64,000 bases of DNA from Nocardia carnea (GCF_029868855.1 NZ_JARWOV010000246.1:1-64000), one strand, 5' to 3'. Counted from the first letter of the stretch, positions 1-10,213 are shown. Translations and numbers: made by a program. Notes: generated from the letters alone by a model not told the origin.

Positions 1-202
<202 letters not shown>

Positions 203-226
203 ATGTGCTGTTACCGAACGAACCGA

Positions 227-3200
227 TTACCGGTAGTCGCTGAACCCGTAATCGTCCAGCGGAACCGCGGCACCGGTGGTGGCGCCGAAGCCCTCCGGGC
301 TGTAGTAGGTGTCGTCGTAGGACGGCACCGCGTACGCCGCGGCACGGGCCTCTTCGGTCGGCTGTACCTGGATGTTGCGGTACCGGTTGATACCGGTACC
401 GGCCGGGATCAGCTTACCGATGATCACATTCTCCTTGAGACCGATGAGCCTGTCGGAGCGGCAGTTGATGGCCGCGTCCGTGAGGACTCGGGTGGTCTCC
501 TGGAAGGACGCCGCCGACAGCCAGGAATCGGTGGCCAGCGACGCCTTGGTGATACCCATCAGCACCGGACGGCCGGCCGCGGGCTCGCCGCCCTCGGCGA
601 CGACCCGGCGGTTGGACGCCTCGAACTCGGCGCGCTCGGTGAGCGAACCGGGCAGGAACTCGGTGGCACCCGAATCGATGATCGTCACCCGGCGCAGCAT
701 CTGGCGGACGATGACCTCGATGTGCTTGTCGTGGATCGACACACCCTGCGAGCGGTAGACCTCCTGGACCTCGTGGACCAGGTGGATCTGCACCTGCCGG
801 GGGCCCATCACGCGCAGCACCTCGTGCGGATCCGCCGCGCCTTCCAGCAACTGCTGGCCGACCTCGACGTGATCGCCGTCGGCCAGCAGACGCTCGGAAC
901 CGTCTTCGTGCTTGAAGACACGCAGACGCTGACGCTTCGACAGCTTGTCGTAGACCACTTCGTCACCACCGTCATCGGGGATGATGGTGATCTTGTAGAA
1001 GCGGTCGTCGTCCTCCAGCCGGATCCGGCCCGACACCTCGGCGATGGGCGCCTTGCCCTTGGGCACGCGCGCCTCGAACAGCTCCTGCACACGCGGCAGA
1101 CCGCCGGTGATGTCATCACCCGCGACACCACCCTGGTGGAAGGTACGCATGGTCAGCTGGGTACCGGGCTCACCGATGGACTGGGCGGCGACGATGCCGA
1201 CGGCCTCGCCGATATCGACCAGCTTGCCGGTCGCCATCGAACGGCCGTAGCAGACCGCACAGACACCGGTACCGGTGCCACAGGTCAGCACGGAGCGGAC
1301 CCGGACCTCGGTGATACCGGCTTCCAGCAGCGCCTCGATGGCCGGATCGCCGAGGTCGGCGCCCTTGCCCACCACCACGTTGCCGGCGGAGTCCACCGCA
1401 TCGGACGCGAGCGTCCGGGCGTAGGCGGAGGTCTCCACATGCGGATCGCGGATCATGGTGCCGTCCGGCTGCTTCTCCGCGATATGCACCACGATGCCGC
1501 GCTCGGTCGCACAGTCGGTTTCGCGCACGATCACGTCCTGCGAAACATCCACCAGACGACGGGTCAGGTAACCCGAGTCGGCGGTACGCAGCGCGGTGTC
1601 GGCCAGACCCTTACGAGCACCGTGGGTGTTGATGAAGTACTCGAGAACGGTCAGGCCCTCACGGAACGAGGACTTGATCGGCCGCGGGATGAACTCACCC
1701 TTCGGGTTCGTCACCAGGCCCTTCATACCCGCGAGGGTACGGGTCTGGGTGAAGTTACCCGTGGCACCCGAATCGACGATCGTGATGATCGGGTTATCGG
1801 CCGGGTAGTGCGCGCGCAGCGCCTTACCGACCTCTTCGGTCGCTTCCTGCCAGATCTTGACCAGGGCGTTGTTGCGCTCCTGGTGATCGAGCGCACCACG
1901 CTGGTACTTCTTCTCGATCTGATCGGACTGCGCCTCGTAGCGCTCCATGATCTCGGCCTTCTCCGGCGGAACGAGCACGTCCGACATGGAGACGGTGACA
2001 CCCGAACGCGTGGCCCAGTAGAAGCCGGCGTCCTTGAGCTTGTCGACGGTCTGCGCGACCACGATCATCGGGTACCGCTCGGCGAGATCGTTGATGATCG
2101 TCGCCTGCCGCTTCTTGGGCATCGGCTCGTTGATGAACGCGTAGTCCCCGGGCAGCAGTTCGTTGAACAGCACCCGGCCCAGCGTGGTCTGGATGGTCCA
2201 GGCATCGCCGCGCCGCCAGCCCTCCGGGAACAGCTCCGCTTCGATGTCCTTGGGCGGACGCTGATCGGTCAGCCGCACCTTGATATTCGACCGCACGGTC
2301 AGTTCACCGCGGTCGACCGCCATCTGCGCTTCGGCCGGCGAGGAGTACACGCCCGTCTCCGGACCGTCGGCGGTGGCGGGCCGGTACTCGCCCTTGGCGC
2401 CGTCGTCGAACCGGGTCAGGTAGTACAGACCGGTCACCATGTCCAGACGGGGCATGGCGAGCGGACGACCGGACGCCGGCGACAGGATGTTGTTCGAGGA
2501 CAGCATCAGGATGCGGGCCTCGGCCTGCGCCTCCGCCGACAGCGGCAGGTGCACGGCCATCTGGTCACCGTCGAAGTCGGCGTTGAACGCCTCACAGACC
2601 AGCGGGTGCAGCTGGATGGCCTTACCTTCCACCAGCTGCGGTTCGAAGGCCTGGATACCGAGGCGGTGCAGGGTCGGCGCACGGTTCAGCAGTACGGGAT
2701 GCTCGGCGATGACCTCTTCGAGCACATCCCACACCTGCGGCCGCTGCCGCTCCACCATCCGCTTCGCGGATTTGATGTTCTGCGCGTGGTTCAGGTCCAC
2801 CAGCCGTTTCATCACGAACGGCTTGAACAGCTCCAGCGCCATCAGCTTGGGCAGACCGCACTGGTGCAGTTTCAGCTGCGGGCCGACGACGATGACCGAA
2901 CGGCCCGAGTAGTCGACACGCTTACCGAGCAGGTTCTGGCGGAACCGGCCCTGCTTGCCCTTGAGCAGATCGCTGAGGGACTTCAGCGGACGGTTGCCCG
3001 GGCCGGTGACCGGCCGGCCACGACGGCCGTTGTCGAACAGCGCGTCCACGGACTCCTGCAGCATCCGCTTCTCGTTGTTGACGATGATCTCGGGCGCACC
3101 GAGGTCGATCAGTCGCTTGAGGCGGTTGTTGCGGTTGATCACCCGGCGGTACAGGTCGTTCAGGTCGGAGGTGGCGAACCGGCCACCGTCGAGCTGAACC

Positions 3201-4180
3201 ATCGGCCGCAGTTCCGGCGGGATCACCGGAACGGCGTCGAGCACCATACCCATGGGCGAGTTGCCGTTGGTCTGGAAGGCAGCCACGACCTTGAGCCGCT
3301 TGAGCGCGCGCAGCTTCTTCTGACCCTTGCCGCTGCGGATGGTCTCGCGCAGGTTCTCGGCCTCGGCCTCGATATCGAAGTTCTCCATCAGCTTCTGGAT
3401 GGACTCCGCACCCATCGCGCCGGTGAAGTATTCGCCGTAGCGGTCCTGCAGCTCGCGGTAGAGCACCTCGTCCACGATCAGCTGCTTGGGAGCCAGCTTG
3501 GTGAAGGTGTTCCAGATCTCCTCGAGCCGGTCCAGCTCCCGCTGGGCGCGGTCGCGGAGCTGCTTCATCTCGCGCTCGCCGCCGTCCTTCACCTTGCGGC
3601 GGACATCGGACTTGGCGCCTTCGGCCTCCAGCTCGGCGAGATCGGCTTCGAGCTTCTGGGCCCGGGCCTCGAGATCGGCGTCCCGCTGATCGGTGACGGT
3701 CTTCTTCTCGACCTCCATCTCCGCTTCGAGGGTCGACAGCTCGTTGTGCCGCATTTCCTCGTCGACAGCGGTGATGACGTAGGCGGCGAAGTAGATGATC
3801 TTTTCCAGATCCTTCGGCGCCAGGTCGAGCAGGTAGCCGAGCCGGCTCGGCACACCCTTGAAGTACCAGATGTGGGTGACCGGGGCGGCCAGTTCGATAT
3901 GGCCCATCCGCTCACGGCGCACCTTGGCGCGGGTCACCTCGACACCGCAGCGCTCACAGATGATGCCCTTGAAGCGGACGCGCTTGTACTTACCGCAGTA
4001 GCACTCCCAGTCCCGGGTAGGACCGAAGATCTTCTCGCAGAACAAGCCATCCTTCTCCGGCTTGAGCGTGCGGTAGTTGATGGTCTCCGGTTTCTTAACC
4101 TCGCCGTAGGACCAGTTACGGATGTCCTCGGCGGTGGCCAGGCCGATCCGGAGTTCATCGAAGAAGTTGACGTCTAGCAC
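227..4180 (-). CDS. rpoC: DNA-directed RNA polymerase subunit beta'
   Basis: Largest catalytic subunit of RNA polymerase, 1317 aa, almost the length of the mycobacterial protein. The N-terminus (MLDVNFFDELRIG) is near-identical to mycobacterial RpoC. The first zinc site is visible as C60, C62, C75 and C78. The catalytic Mg-binding motif NADFDGDQ lies at 533-540 with D535, D537 and D539. The start is GTG with an AAGGAAG ribosome site just upstream. It follows rpoB by 110 bp, so the two are almost certainly cotranscribed. A long open frame on the opposite strand is a high-GC shadow. Confidence 0.98.
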   Translation of the reverse strand: MLDVNFFDELRIGLATAEDIRNWSYGEVKKPETINYRTLKPEKDGLFCEKIFGPTRDWECYCGKYKRVRFKGIICERCGVEVTRAKVRRERMGHIELAAPVTHIWYFKGVPSRLGYLLDLAPKDLEKIIYFAAYVITAVDEEMRHNELSTLEAEMEVEKKTVTDQRDADLEARAQKLEADLAELEAEGAKSDVRRKVKDGGEREMKQLRDRAQRELDRLEEIWNTFTKLAPKQLIVDEVLYRELQDRYGEYFTGAMGAESIQKLMENFDIEAEAENLRETIRSGKGQKKLRALKRLKVVAAFQTNGNSPMGMVLDAVPVIPPELRPMVQLDGGRFATSDLNDLYRRVINRNNRLKRLIDLGAPEIIVNNEKRMLQESVDALFDNGRRGRPVTGPGNRPLKSLSDLLKGKQGRFRQNLLGKRVDYSGRSVIVVGPQLKLHQCGLPKLMALELFKPFVMKRLVDLNHAQNIKSAKRMVERQRPQVWDVLEEVIAEHPVLLNRAPTLHRLGIQAFEPQLVEGKAIQLHPLVCEAFNADFDGDQMAVHLPLSAEAQAEARILMLSSNNILSPASGRPLAMPRLDMVTGLYYLTRFDDGAKGEYRPATADGPETGVYSSPAEAQMAVDRGELTVRSNIKVRLTDQRPPKDIEAELFPEGWRRGDAWTIQTTLGRVLFNELLPGDYAFINEPMPKKRQATIINDLAERYPMIVVAQTVDKLKDAGFYWATRSGVTVSMSDVLVPPEKAEIMERYEAQSDQIEKKYQRGALDHQERNNALVKIWQEATEEVGKALRAHYPADNPIITIVDSGATGNFTQTRTLAGMKGLVTNPKGEFIPRPIKSSFREGLTVLEYFINTHGARKGLADTALRTADSGYLTRRLVDVSQDVIVRETDCATERGIVVHIAEKQPDGTMIRDPHVETSAYARTLASDAVDSAGNVVVGKGADLGDPAIEALLEAGITEVRVRSVLTCGTGTGVCAVCYGRSMATGKLVDIGEAVGIVAAQSIGEPGTQLTMRTFHQGGVAGDDITGGLPRVQELFEARVPKGKAPIAEVSGRIRLEDDDRFYKITIIPDDGGDEVVYDKLSKRQRLRVFKHEDGSERLLADGDHVEVGQQLLEGAADPHEVLRVMGPRQVQIHLVHEVQEVYRSQGVSIHDKHIEVIVRQMLRRVTIIDSGATEFLPGSLTERAEFEASNRRVVAEGGEPAAGRPVLMGITKASLATDSWLSAASFQETTRVLTDAAINCRSDRLIGLKENVIIGKLIPAGTGINRYRNIQVQPTEEARAAAYAVPSYDDTYYSPEGFGATTGAAVPLDDYGFSDYR

Positions 4181-4290
4181 GTAACTTCCTTTCCCCTGTG
4201 CGGGTCGAATACGAGCAAAAGTTCTCTATGGGTTCGAACGCACCAGCCGGGTGCCGAGCCGTAATCCGGTTACGGCACCCGGCCGACGCC

Positions 4291-7200
4291 CTAGTTCGCC
4301 AGATCGTCGACGGTGGCCGCTTCGTTCCGGGACAGGTTGATGCCCAGGTTGGCCGCCGCCCGCTCCAAGTCCTCGTCGTCGCCGTCGCGCATCTCGATCG
4401 CGGCACCGTCGGAGGACAGCACCTCGACATTGAGGCACAGCGACTGGAGTTCCTTGAGCAGAACCTTGAACGATTCCGGAATGCCCGGCTCCGGAATGTT
4501 CTCGCCCTTGACGATCGCCTCGTAGACCTTCACCCGGCCCACCACGTCGTCGGACTTGATGGTCAGCAGTTCCTGCAGGGTGTAGGCGGCACCGTAGGCC
4601 TGCATGGCCCAGCATTCCATTTCGCCGAAACGCTGACCACCGAACTGCGCCTTACCACCCAGCGGCTGCTGGGTGATCATCGAGTACGGGCCGGTCGAGC
4701 GGGCGTGGATCTTGTCGTCGACCAGGTGGTGCAGCTTCAGGATGTACATGTAGCCGACAGCCACCGGGTACGGGAACGGTTCGCCGGAACGGCCGTCGAA
4801 CAGCATCGCCTTACCGTCGTCGTCGACCATGCGCTCACCGTCGCGGTTCGGCAGGGTCGAGGCGAGCAGACCGGTCAGCTCCTCTTCACGCGCACCGTCG
4901 AAGACGGGGGTGGCGATATTGGAGTCGGCCGGAGCACCCAGCATCTGCTCGGGCAGTGCCTTCGCCCAGTCCGGGCGGGTGCCGTCGGCGGCGATATCGA
5001 CCTTCCAGCCCGCCTTGCCGATCCAGCCGAGGTGGGTTTCCAGGATCTGGCCGATATTCATACGACGCGGCACACCGTGGGTGTTCAGGATGATGTCGAC
5101 CGGGGTGCCGTCCGGCAGGAACGGCATATCCTCGGTCGGCAGGATCTTGCCGATAACACCCTTGTTGCCGTGACGGCCGGCCAGCTTGTCGCCGTCCTGG
5201 ATCTTGCGCTTCTGCGCGACGTACACCCGGACCAGCTCGTTCACGCCCGGAGGCAGATCGTCGTCGTCCTCGCGGGAGAACACCCGGATACCGATGACCT
5301 TGCCGGATTCGCCGTGCGGCACCTTCAGCGAGGTATCGCGCACCTCGCGCGCCTTCTCACCGAAGATCGCGCGCAGCAGCCGCTCCTCGGGGGTCAGCTC
5401 GGTTTCACCCTTCGGGGTGACCTTGCCGACCAGGATGTCGCCGTCGCGAACCTCGGCACCGATACGCACGATGCCCCGCTCGTCCAGATCGGCCAGCACC
5501 TCGTCGGAGACGTTCGGGATGTCCCGGGTGATCTCCTCGGCGCCCAGCTTGGTGTCGCGGGCGTCGATCTCGTGCTCTTCGATATGGATCGAGGTGAGGA
5601 CGTCGTCCTCCACGAGGCGCTGCGACAGGATGATCGCGTCCTCGTAGTTGTGGCCTTCCCACGGCATGATCGCGACGAGCAGGTTCTTGCCCAGCGCCAT
5701 CTCACCGTTCTCGGTGCACGGCCCGTCGGCCAGGACCTGGCCGAACTCGACCCGCTGCCCCTCGTCCACGATCGGCCGCTGGTTGGCGCAGGTGCCCTGG
5801 TTGGAGCGGGCGAACTTACGCATCCGGTAGCTACGCCGGGTGCCGTCGTCGTGCATGACGGTGATGTAGTCGGCGGAGACCTCCTCCACCACACCGGGCT
5901 TCTCGTTCACGACCACATCGCCGGCGTCGACCGCGGCGCGCAGCTCCATACCGGTGCCCACCACGGGCGCCTCGGAACGGATCAGCGGCACGGCCTGACG
6001 CTGCATGTTCGCGCCCATGAGGGCACGGTTGGCGTCGTCGTGTTCGAGGAACGGGATCATGGCGGTCGCCACCGACACCATCTGGCGCGGCGAGACGTCC
6101 ATGTAGTCGACCTCACCGGGACCGACGTACTCCATCTCCTCGTTGCCCTTGCGGGCGAGAATCCGATCGTCGATGAAGCGGCCGTCCGCGTCGATCGGCG
6201 AATTGGCCTGGGCACGGGTGTGCCGGTCCTCTTCGTCGGCGGTCAGATAGACGACCTCGTCGGTGACCCGGCCGTCGACCACCTTGCGGTACGGCGTCTC
6301 GATGAAACCGAACGGGTTGACCCGCGCATACACCGCGAGCGAGCCGATCAGGCCGATGTTCGGGCCTTCCGGGGTCTCGATCGGGCACATCCGGCCGTAG
6401 TGCGACGGGTGGACGTCGCGGACCTCGAGGCCGGCGCGTTCACGGGACAGACCACCCGGGCCCAGCGCGTTGAGGCGGCGCTTGTGGGTCAGGCCCGACA
6501 GCGGGTTGTTCTGGTCCATGAACTGCGACAGCTGCGAGGTGCCGAAGAATTCCTTGATCGCCGCCACGACGGGACGGATGTTGATCAGGGTCTGCGGCGT
6601 GATGGCCTCGACGTCCTGGGTGGTCATGCGCTCACGCACGACACGTTCCATCCGGGACAGGCCGACGCGGATCTGGTTCTGGATCAGCTCGCCGACGGTA
6701 CGGATACGGCGGTTGCCGAAGTGATCGATATCGTCGACCTCGACCGGGACCTCGACGCCACCGGGGACGGTCATCACACGATCACCCTGGTGCAGACGAA
6801 CCAGGTATTCGATGATGGCGACGATATCGTCCTTGGTGAGCACCGAACCGGTGACCGGGACGCCGGCGTTCACGCCCAGCTTCTTGTTGACCTTGTACCG
6901 GCCGACACGGGCCAGGTCGTAGCGCTTCTCCTTGAAGAACAGGTTCTCCAGCAGGGTCTGCGCGGATTCCTTGGTCGGCGGCTCGCCCGGACGCAGTTTC
7001 CGGTAGATATCGAGCAGTGCCTCGTCCTGGCCGGCGGTGTTGTCCTTCTCCAGGGTGGACATCATGATCTCGGAGAAGCCGAAACGCTCGGCGATCTCCT
7101 CGTTGGTCCAGCCGAGGGCCTTGAGCAGAACGGTGACCGGCTGACGGCGCTTACGGTCGATACGGACACCGACGGTGTCGCGCTTGTCGACGTCGAACTC

Positions 7201-7815
7201 CAGCCAGGCACCGCGGCTCGGGATGACCCGGACGCTGTGCAGATCCTTTTCCGTGCTCTTGTCGACCGTCTGGTCGAAATAGACGCCCGGCGAACGGACC
7301 AGCTGGGACACCACGACGCGCTCGGTGCCGTTGATGATGAAGGTGCCCTTGTCGGTCATCATCGGGAAATCGCCCATGAAGACCGTCTGGCTCTTGATCT
7401 CGCCGGTGTTGTTGTTGATGAACTCCGCGGTGACGAACAACGGCGCCGCGTAGGTCATGTCCTTGTCTTTGCACTCGTCGATGGAGGCCTTGACCTCTTC
7501 GAAGCGCGGATCGGAGAAGGACAGGGACATCGAGCCGGAGAAATCCTCGATCGGGGAGAGCTCCTCGAGGACCTCTTCGAGCCCGCCGACCAGCCCGCCG
7601 TCGCCGCGAGCGGCGGCCCGCTCACGCCATTCCGGCGTGCCGACCAGCCAGGCGAAAGATTCCGTTTGTAGATCGAGAAGTCCGGGCACCTCCAGCGGCT
7701 CCCGGAGCTTCGCGAAAGACACCCGCAACGGAGCCCCGGGGATACCTCCGGAAACTCCCAGCTTCGTATTGGCGCTTGTCTGGGTGGAGACTGCCAAGAT
7801 GCGTCCTTCCAGCAC
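4291..7815 (-). CDS. rpoB: DNA-directed RNA polymerase subunit beta
   Basis: Beta subunit of RNA polymerase, 1174 aa from the GTG given here. The rifampicin cluster is clear: GTSQLSQFMDQNNPLSGLTH, then KRRLNALGPGG. The residue after KRRL, N449 here, equals Ser531 of E. coli and Ser450 of M. tuberculosis; the codon is AAC at 6471-6469. The other usual resistance sites (Q513, D516, H526 in E. coli numbering) are wild type. A second possible start is TTG at 7797, giving MAVSTQTSANTK: it has GGAAGGA six bases upstream, whereas the GTG has no good site, and M. tuberculosis annotations use the equivalent TTG. This is the operon-borne rpoB, followed by rpoC. Confidence 0.97.
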   Translation of the reverse strand: MLEGRILAVSTQTSANTKLGVSGGIPGAPLRVSFAKLREPLEVPGLLDLQTESFAWLVGTPEWRERAAARGDGGLVGGLEEVLEELSPIEDFSGSMSLSFSDPRFEEVKASIDECKDKDMTYAAPLFVTAEFINNNTGEIKSQTVFMGDFPMMTDKGTFIINGTERVVVSQLVRSPGVYFDQTVDKSTEKDLHSVRVIPSRGAWLEFDVDKRDTVGVRIDRKRRQPVTVLLKALGWTNEEIAERFGFSEIMMSTLEKDNTAGQDEALLDIYRKLRPGEPPTKESAQTLLENLFFKEKRYDLARVGRYKVNKKLGVNAGVPVTGSVLTKDDIVAIIEYLVRLHQGDRVMTVPGGVEVPVEVDDIDHFGNRRIRTVGELIQNQIRVGLSRMERVVRERMTTQDVEAITPQTLINIRPVVAAIKEFFGTSQLSQFMDQNNPLSGLTHKRRLNALGPGGLSRERAGLEVRDVHPSHYGRMCPIETPEGPNIGLIGSLAVYARVNPFGFIETPYRKVVDGRVTDEVVYLTADEEDRHTRAQANSPIDADGRFIDDRILARKGNEEMEYVGPGEVDYMDVSPRQMVSVATAMIPFLEHDDANRALMGANMQRQAVPLIRSEAPVVGTGMELRAAVDAGDVVVNEKPGVVEEVSADYITVMHDDGTRRSYRMRKFARSNQGTCANQRPIVDEGQRVEFGQVLADGPCTENGEMALGKNLLVAIMPWEGHNYEDAIILSQRLVEDDVLTSIHIEEHEIDARDTKLGAEEITRDIPNVSDEVLADLDERGIVRIGAEVRDGDILVGKVTPKGETELTPEERLLRAIFGEKAREVRDTSLKVPHGESGKVIGIRVFSREDDDDLPPGVNELVRVYVAQKRKIQDGDKLAGRHGNKGVIGKILPTEDMPFLPDGTPVDIILNTHGVPRRMNIGQILETHLGWIGKAGWKVDIAADGTRPDWAKALPEQMLGAPADSNIATPVFDGAREEELTGLLASTLPNRDGERMVDDDGKAMLFDGRSGEPFPYPVAVGYMYILKLHHLVDDKIHARSTGPYSMITQQPLGGKAQFGGQRFGEMECWAMQAYGAAYTLQELLTIKSDDVVGRVKVYEAIVKGENIPEPGIPESFKVLLKELQSLCLNVEVLSSDGAAIEMRDGDDEDLERAAANLGINLSRNEAATVDDLAN

Positions 7816-8307
7816 CTCACGCGCGTCGCGTGGTGGTCCGCGACCGTCGCTTGTCTGCTACATTTTGGGATTCTCGCTGGTCACAACCCGAACGAGACTC
7901 GAACAGCAAACAACGGAAGCAACACCGGAAGGGTGGAACTTTCGTAGTGCGATCAAGGTATGGACAGGAGGCAGCCAGCGCAACGTCCAAACCTACACCT
8001 ACCTATACGGAGGTGTCAAAGTACCACCCCCACGAACCGCTGCGCGGCTGACGCGCCGGGCCGGTTTCGCTGGCTGCGTTCCGGGCCACGGCCGGGCCGC
8101 CGAGGAACCGATTCGGCGTGGGTGGTCGTGCACTACCGAGGCAACTGATGCTGCCTCCAATAGCGTGACTGGTCCGGCGAAACTCGTCAAGTGCCCGTGC
8201 CGACCTGGCGGTCTGCCGGATTGCCTGCCGCACTACAAGATCGGCAGCAACGGTCCCTGAACACACGCCACCGGCGCCGCGGACGCGTCGTCGCGCGACA
8301 AACGAAC
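7816..8307. other. rpoB upstream intergenic region
   Basis: There is no credible coding frame here; the frames present are short and unlike known proteins. The stretch holds the candidate rpoBC promoter and its leader and ends at the mkl terminator, so rpoBC appears to be transcribed separately from mkl and the rplJL operon. Confidence 0.5.
7990..8019 (-). promoter_or_regulatory. Candidate rpoBC promoter
   Basis: On the minus strand a -35 TTGACA (8019-8014) is followed after 18 bases by TAGGTT (7995-7990), which fits the actinobacterial TANNNT -10. Transcription would start near 7983, leaving a leader of about 170-185 bases before rpoB. Assigned from sequence alone. Confidence 0.45.
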
Positions 8308-8336
8308 AGCGCGCCGGGTGGGAAACCCGACGCGCT
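8308..8336 (-). terminator. Terminator after mkl
   Basis: Arms AGCGCGCCGGGT and ACCCGACGCGCT form an 11-bp stem with one mismatch and a 5-base loop. In the mkl direction it is followed by a moderately T-rich GTTCGTTT. It starts 22 bases past the mkl stop codon. Confidence 0.65.
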
Positions 8337-8357
8337 GCTTCTCGCCAGCGAGCTCTG

Positions 8358-9446
8358 TTACACCTTGGGATACTGCATGGTGTCGAAGTCCGAACCGGGG
8401 AAATCGTTACCTTGGTCACCCGAACCGAGCTGCTGCCCGGAGTTGTAGGACATCACCATGGTCTCGTCGTTCTGGTCGAGCGATTCGCGGATTGCGGCCT
8501 GCGCGGCATGCGGCAGGGTGTGCATGATCTCGCGCACCCGGTTCTTCCGCCGCTGGACGGCCTGCCGGACCGGCATCCCCGGCTGCGCCTTCATCTGCGG
8601 GATGATGCCCTCGACCTCTTCGGCACCGCCGTGATGGTGGCCGGCGTCGACGAGGGCCTGCTCGCGCGCCATCTGGGCCTCGTCCTTCTCCTCGGACATA
8701 CCGATGGGACCGATCATGCGACCGTTGAGGAACTGCTTCACCACCGGCTCCTCGCTGGTGAGCAGCACCTCGCGCGGGCCGAACATCACCAGCTGGCGAC
8801 GGAAGAGCATGCCGATGTTGTCGGGCACCGTACGCGCCAGGTTGATGTTGTGCGTCACGATCAGAATCGTGGCGTCGATCTGGGCGTTGATATCGATCAG
8901 CAACTGGCTGAGATATGAGGTACGCACCGGATCCAGCCCCGAGTCGGGCTCGTCGACCAGGATGATCTGCGGATCGAGCACCAGCGCGCGCGCCAGACCG
9001 GCACGTTTACGCATACCGCCGGAGATCTCGCCGGGCAGTTTGCCCTCCGCGCCGAGAAGACCGGTGAGTTCCAGCTTCTCCATCACGATCTTGCGGATCT
9101 CGGATTCCGGTTTCTTGGTGTGCTCGCGCAGCGGGAAGGCGACATTGTCGTAGAGATTCATCGAACCGAACAATGCGCCGTCCTGGAACAGCACGCCGAA
9201 CAGTTTGCGGATCTCGTAGAGTTCCTTGTTCGAACAGGTGGTGATATCGGTATCACCGATGAAAATGGATCCGCGCTCCGGCCGTAGCAGACCGATCAGC
9301 GATTTCAGGAATACGGACTTACCGGTACCCGACGGGCCCAGCAGCGCGCTGACCTCACCGGCAGGCAGGGTAAGAGAAACGTCCTGCCAAATCCGCTGTG
9401 AACCGAACGACTTGGTTGCACCCTCGGTCCTGACCTCGACGCCCAC
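8358..9446 (-). CDS. mkl: Mce-associated ABC transporter ATPase Mkl (MceG)
   Basis: Cytoplasmic ATPase that is known to energise Mce lipid importers in mycobacteria; it is orthologous in sequence and position to Rv0655. Walker A GPSGTGKS lies at about residues 37-44, the signature is SGGMRKRAGLARAL and Walker B is ILVDEPDSGLDP. The C-terminal tail beyond the ATPase core is the family extension with the conserved GPIGMSEEKDEA stretch. I chose the GTG at 9446 (MGVEVRTEGATKSFG): it has GGAGG five bases upstream and aligns with the M. tuberculosis MGVSIEV region. An upstream GTG at 9479 would add 11 residues without a ribosome site. No mce operon is in this window, so the permease partners are elsewhere. 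Confidence 0.93.
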   Translation of the reverse strand: MGVEVRTEGATKSFGSQRIWQDVSLTLPAGEVSALLGPSGTGKSVFLKSLIGLLRPERGSIFIGDTDITTCSNKELYEIRKLFGVLFQDGALFGSMNLYDNVAFPLREHTKKPESEIRKIVMEKLELTGLLGAEGKLPGEISGGMRKRAGLARALVLDPQIILVDEPDSGLDPVRTSYLSQLLIDINAQIDATILIVTHNINLARTVPDNIGMLFRRQLVMFGPREVLLTSEEPVVKQFLNGRMIGPIGMSEEKDEAQMAREQALVDAGHHHGGAEEVEGIIPQMKAQPGMPVRQAVQRRKNRVREIMHTLPHAAQAAIRESLDQNDETMVMSYNSGQQLGSGDQGNDFPGSDFDTMQYPKV

Positions 9447-9631
9447 GCCAACCTCCACATTTCTCAGCGAGCTACCCACTCTGCACCGCTGACCCGGTAG
9501 CGGTGCGTCACGTCACAGTGGGTCCGGCCACTGTAACTCATGGGACCGCGGTAACACACCCGACCTGACTGAAGAGTAACCATCGCCGGAGGCCCCCACA
9601 CCGCAGAATCGCGGTTAACCAGCGAACAAAA

Positions 9632-9663
9632 AAATGGGCGGTTCCCGGAGGAACCGCCCATTT
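9632..9663 (-). terminator. Strong intrinsic terminator after rplL
   Basis: A perfect 14-bp stem (core ATGGGCGGTTCC / GGAACCGCCCAT, loop CGGA), with seven T on the minus strand directly after it. It ends the rplJ-rplL unit and separates it from mkl. This is the best intrinsic terminator in the window. Confidence 0.9.
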
Positions 9664-9673
9664 CTGATGCTGC

Positions 9674-9738
9674 AGCGTGGGCAAGTCAGGCCCGGGGGTG
9701 GTAGCGAAGCGTAACCACGCGGGGCCCTCGCCCACGCT
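9674..9738. repeat. Dispersed palindromic repeat, copy A
   Basis: The 65-bp element is bounded by inverted AGCGTGGGC / GCCCACGCT. Read on the minus strand its core is GCGTGGTTACGCTTCGCTAC followed by CACCCCCGGGCCTGAC. It lies in the rplL 3' UTR, 20 bases downstream of the stop and just before the terminator. Four other copies are near 12185, 16635, 26062 and 56387. Confidence 0.8.
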
Positions 9739-9757
9739 CGATGGACACAGCTCGGAA

Positions 9758-10138
9758 TTACTTGACCGAAACCTTGGCGCCGGCAGCTTCCAGCTTCTCC
9801 TTGGCGGCATCGGCGGCGTCCTTGGCCACCTTTTCCAGGATCGGCTTCGGAGCACCCTCGACGAGGTCCTTGGCTTCCTTCAGGCCCAGACCGGAGACGA
9901 TCTCACGGACCACCTTGATGACCTGGATCTTCTTATCGCCGGCACCCTCGAGGATGACGTCGAACTCGTCCTGCTCCTCGGCGGCCTCGGCGGCGGCCGG
10001 GGCGGCACCGGCGGCGGCGACGGCAACCGGCGCAGCAGCGGTGACCTCGAACTTCTCCTCGAACTTCTTCACGAAGTCCGACAGCTCGAGCAGGGTCATG
10101 TTGCCGAAGGTTTCGAGCAGCTCGTCAACGTTGGCCAT
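9758..10138 (-). CDS. rplL: 50S ribosomal protein L7/L12
   Basis: Stalk protein of the large subunit that recruits translation factors, 126 aa, the normal length. The N-terminal dimerisation helices (MANVDELLETFGNMTLLELS) are followed by an Ala-rich hinge at about 33-55 and the conserved C-terminal domain (FDVILEGAGDKKIQVIKVVR). The ATG has AAAGGAAA upstream. It lies 75 bases after rplJ, which is the usual arrangement. Confidence 0.98.
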   Translation of the reverse strand: MANVDELLETFGNMTLLELSDFVKKFEEKFEVTAAAPVAVAAAGAAPAAAEAAEEQDEFDVILEGAGDKKIQVIKVVREIVSGLGLKEAKDLVEGAPKPILEKVAKDAADAAKEKLEAAGAKVSVK

Positions 10139-10213
10139 TGTTGTTTCCTTTCGATAGTGAATGTCTGTGCGGGCGAGCCGGGATCGACCGTTCCGCGGGG
10201 AGTGCGGACGGTG

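Larger units (their letters stand above)
9447..9757. other. mkl-rplL intergenic region
   Basis: A 311-base stretch with no gene. It holds the rplL terminator, one copy of the dispersed palindromic repeat between that terminator and the rplL stop, and the presumed mkl promoter region in its lower-coordinate half, where I could not assign a clear -35/-10 pair. Confidence 0.6.

Noticed and set aside
203..4177. 1324-codon open frame opposite rpoC
   Set aside because: Antisense shadow of rpoC: its translation is His/Asp/Leu/Arg-rich without domains, a known effect of high-GC codon bias.
4198..7671. 1157-codon open frame opposite rpoB
   Set aside because: Same antisense shadow effect; RpoB on the other strand is unmistakable.
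9632..9663. The rplL hairpin as another copy of the dispersed repeat
   Set aside because: It lacks the GCGTGGTTACGC core and has the T-tract of a normal intrinsic terminator.
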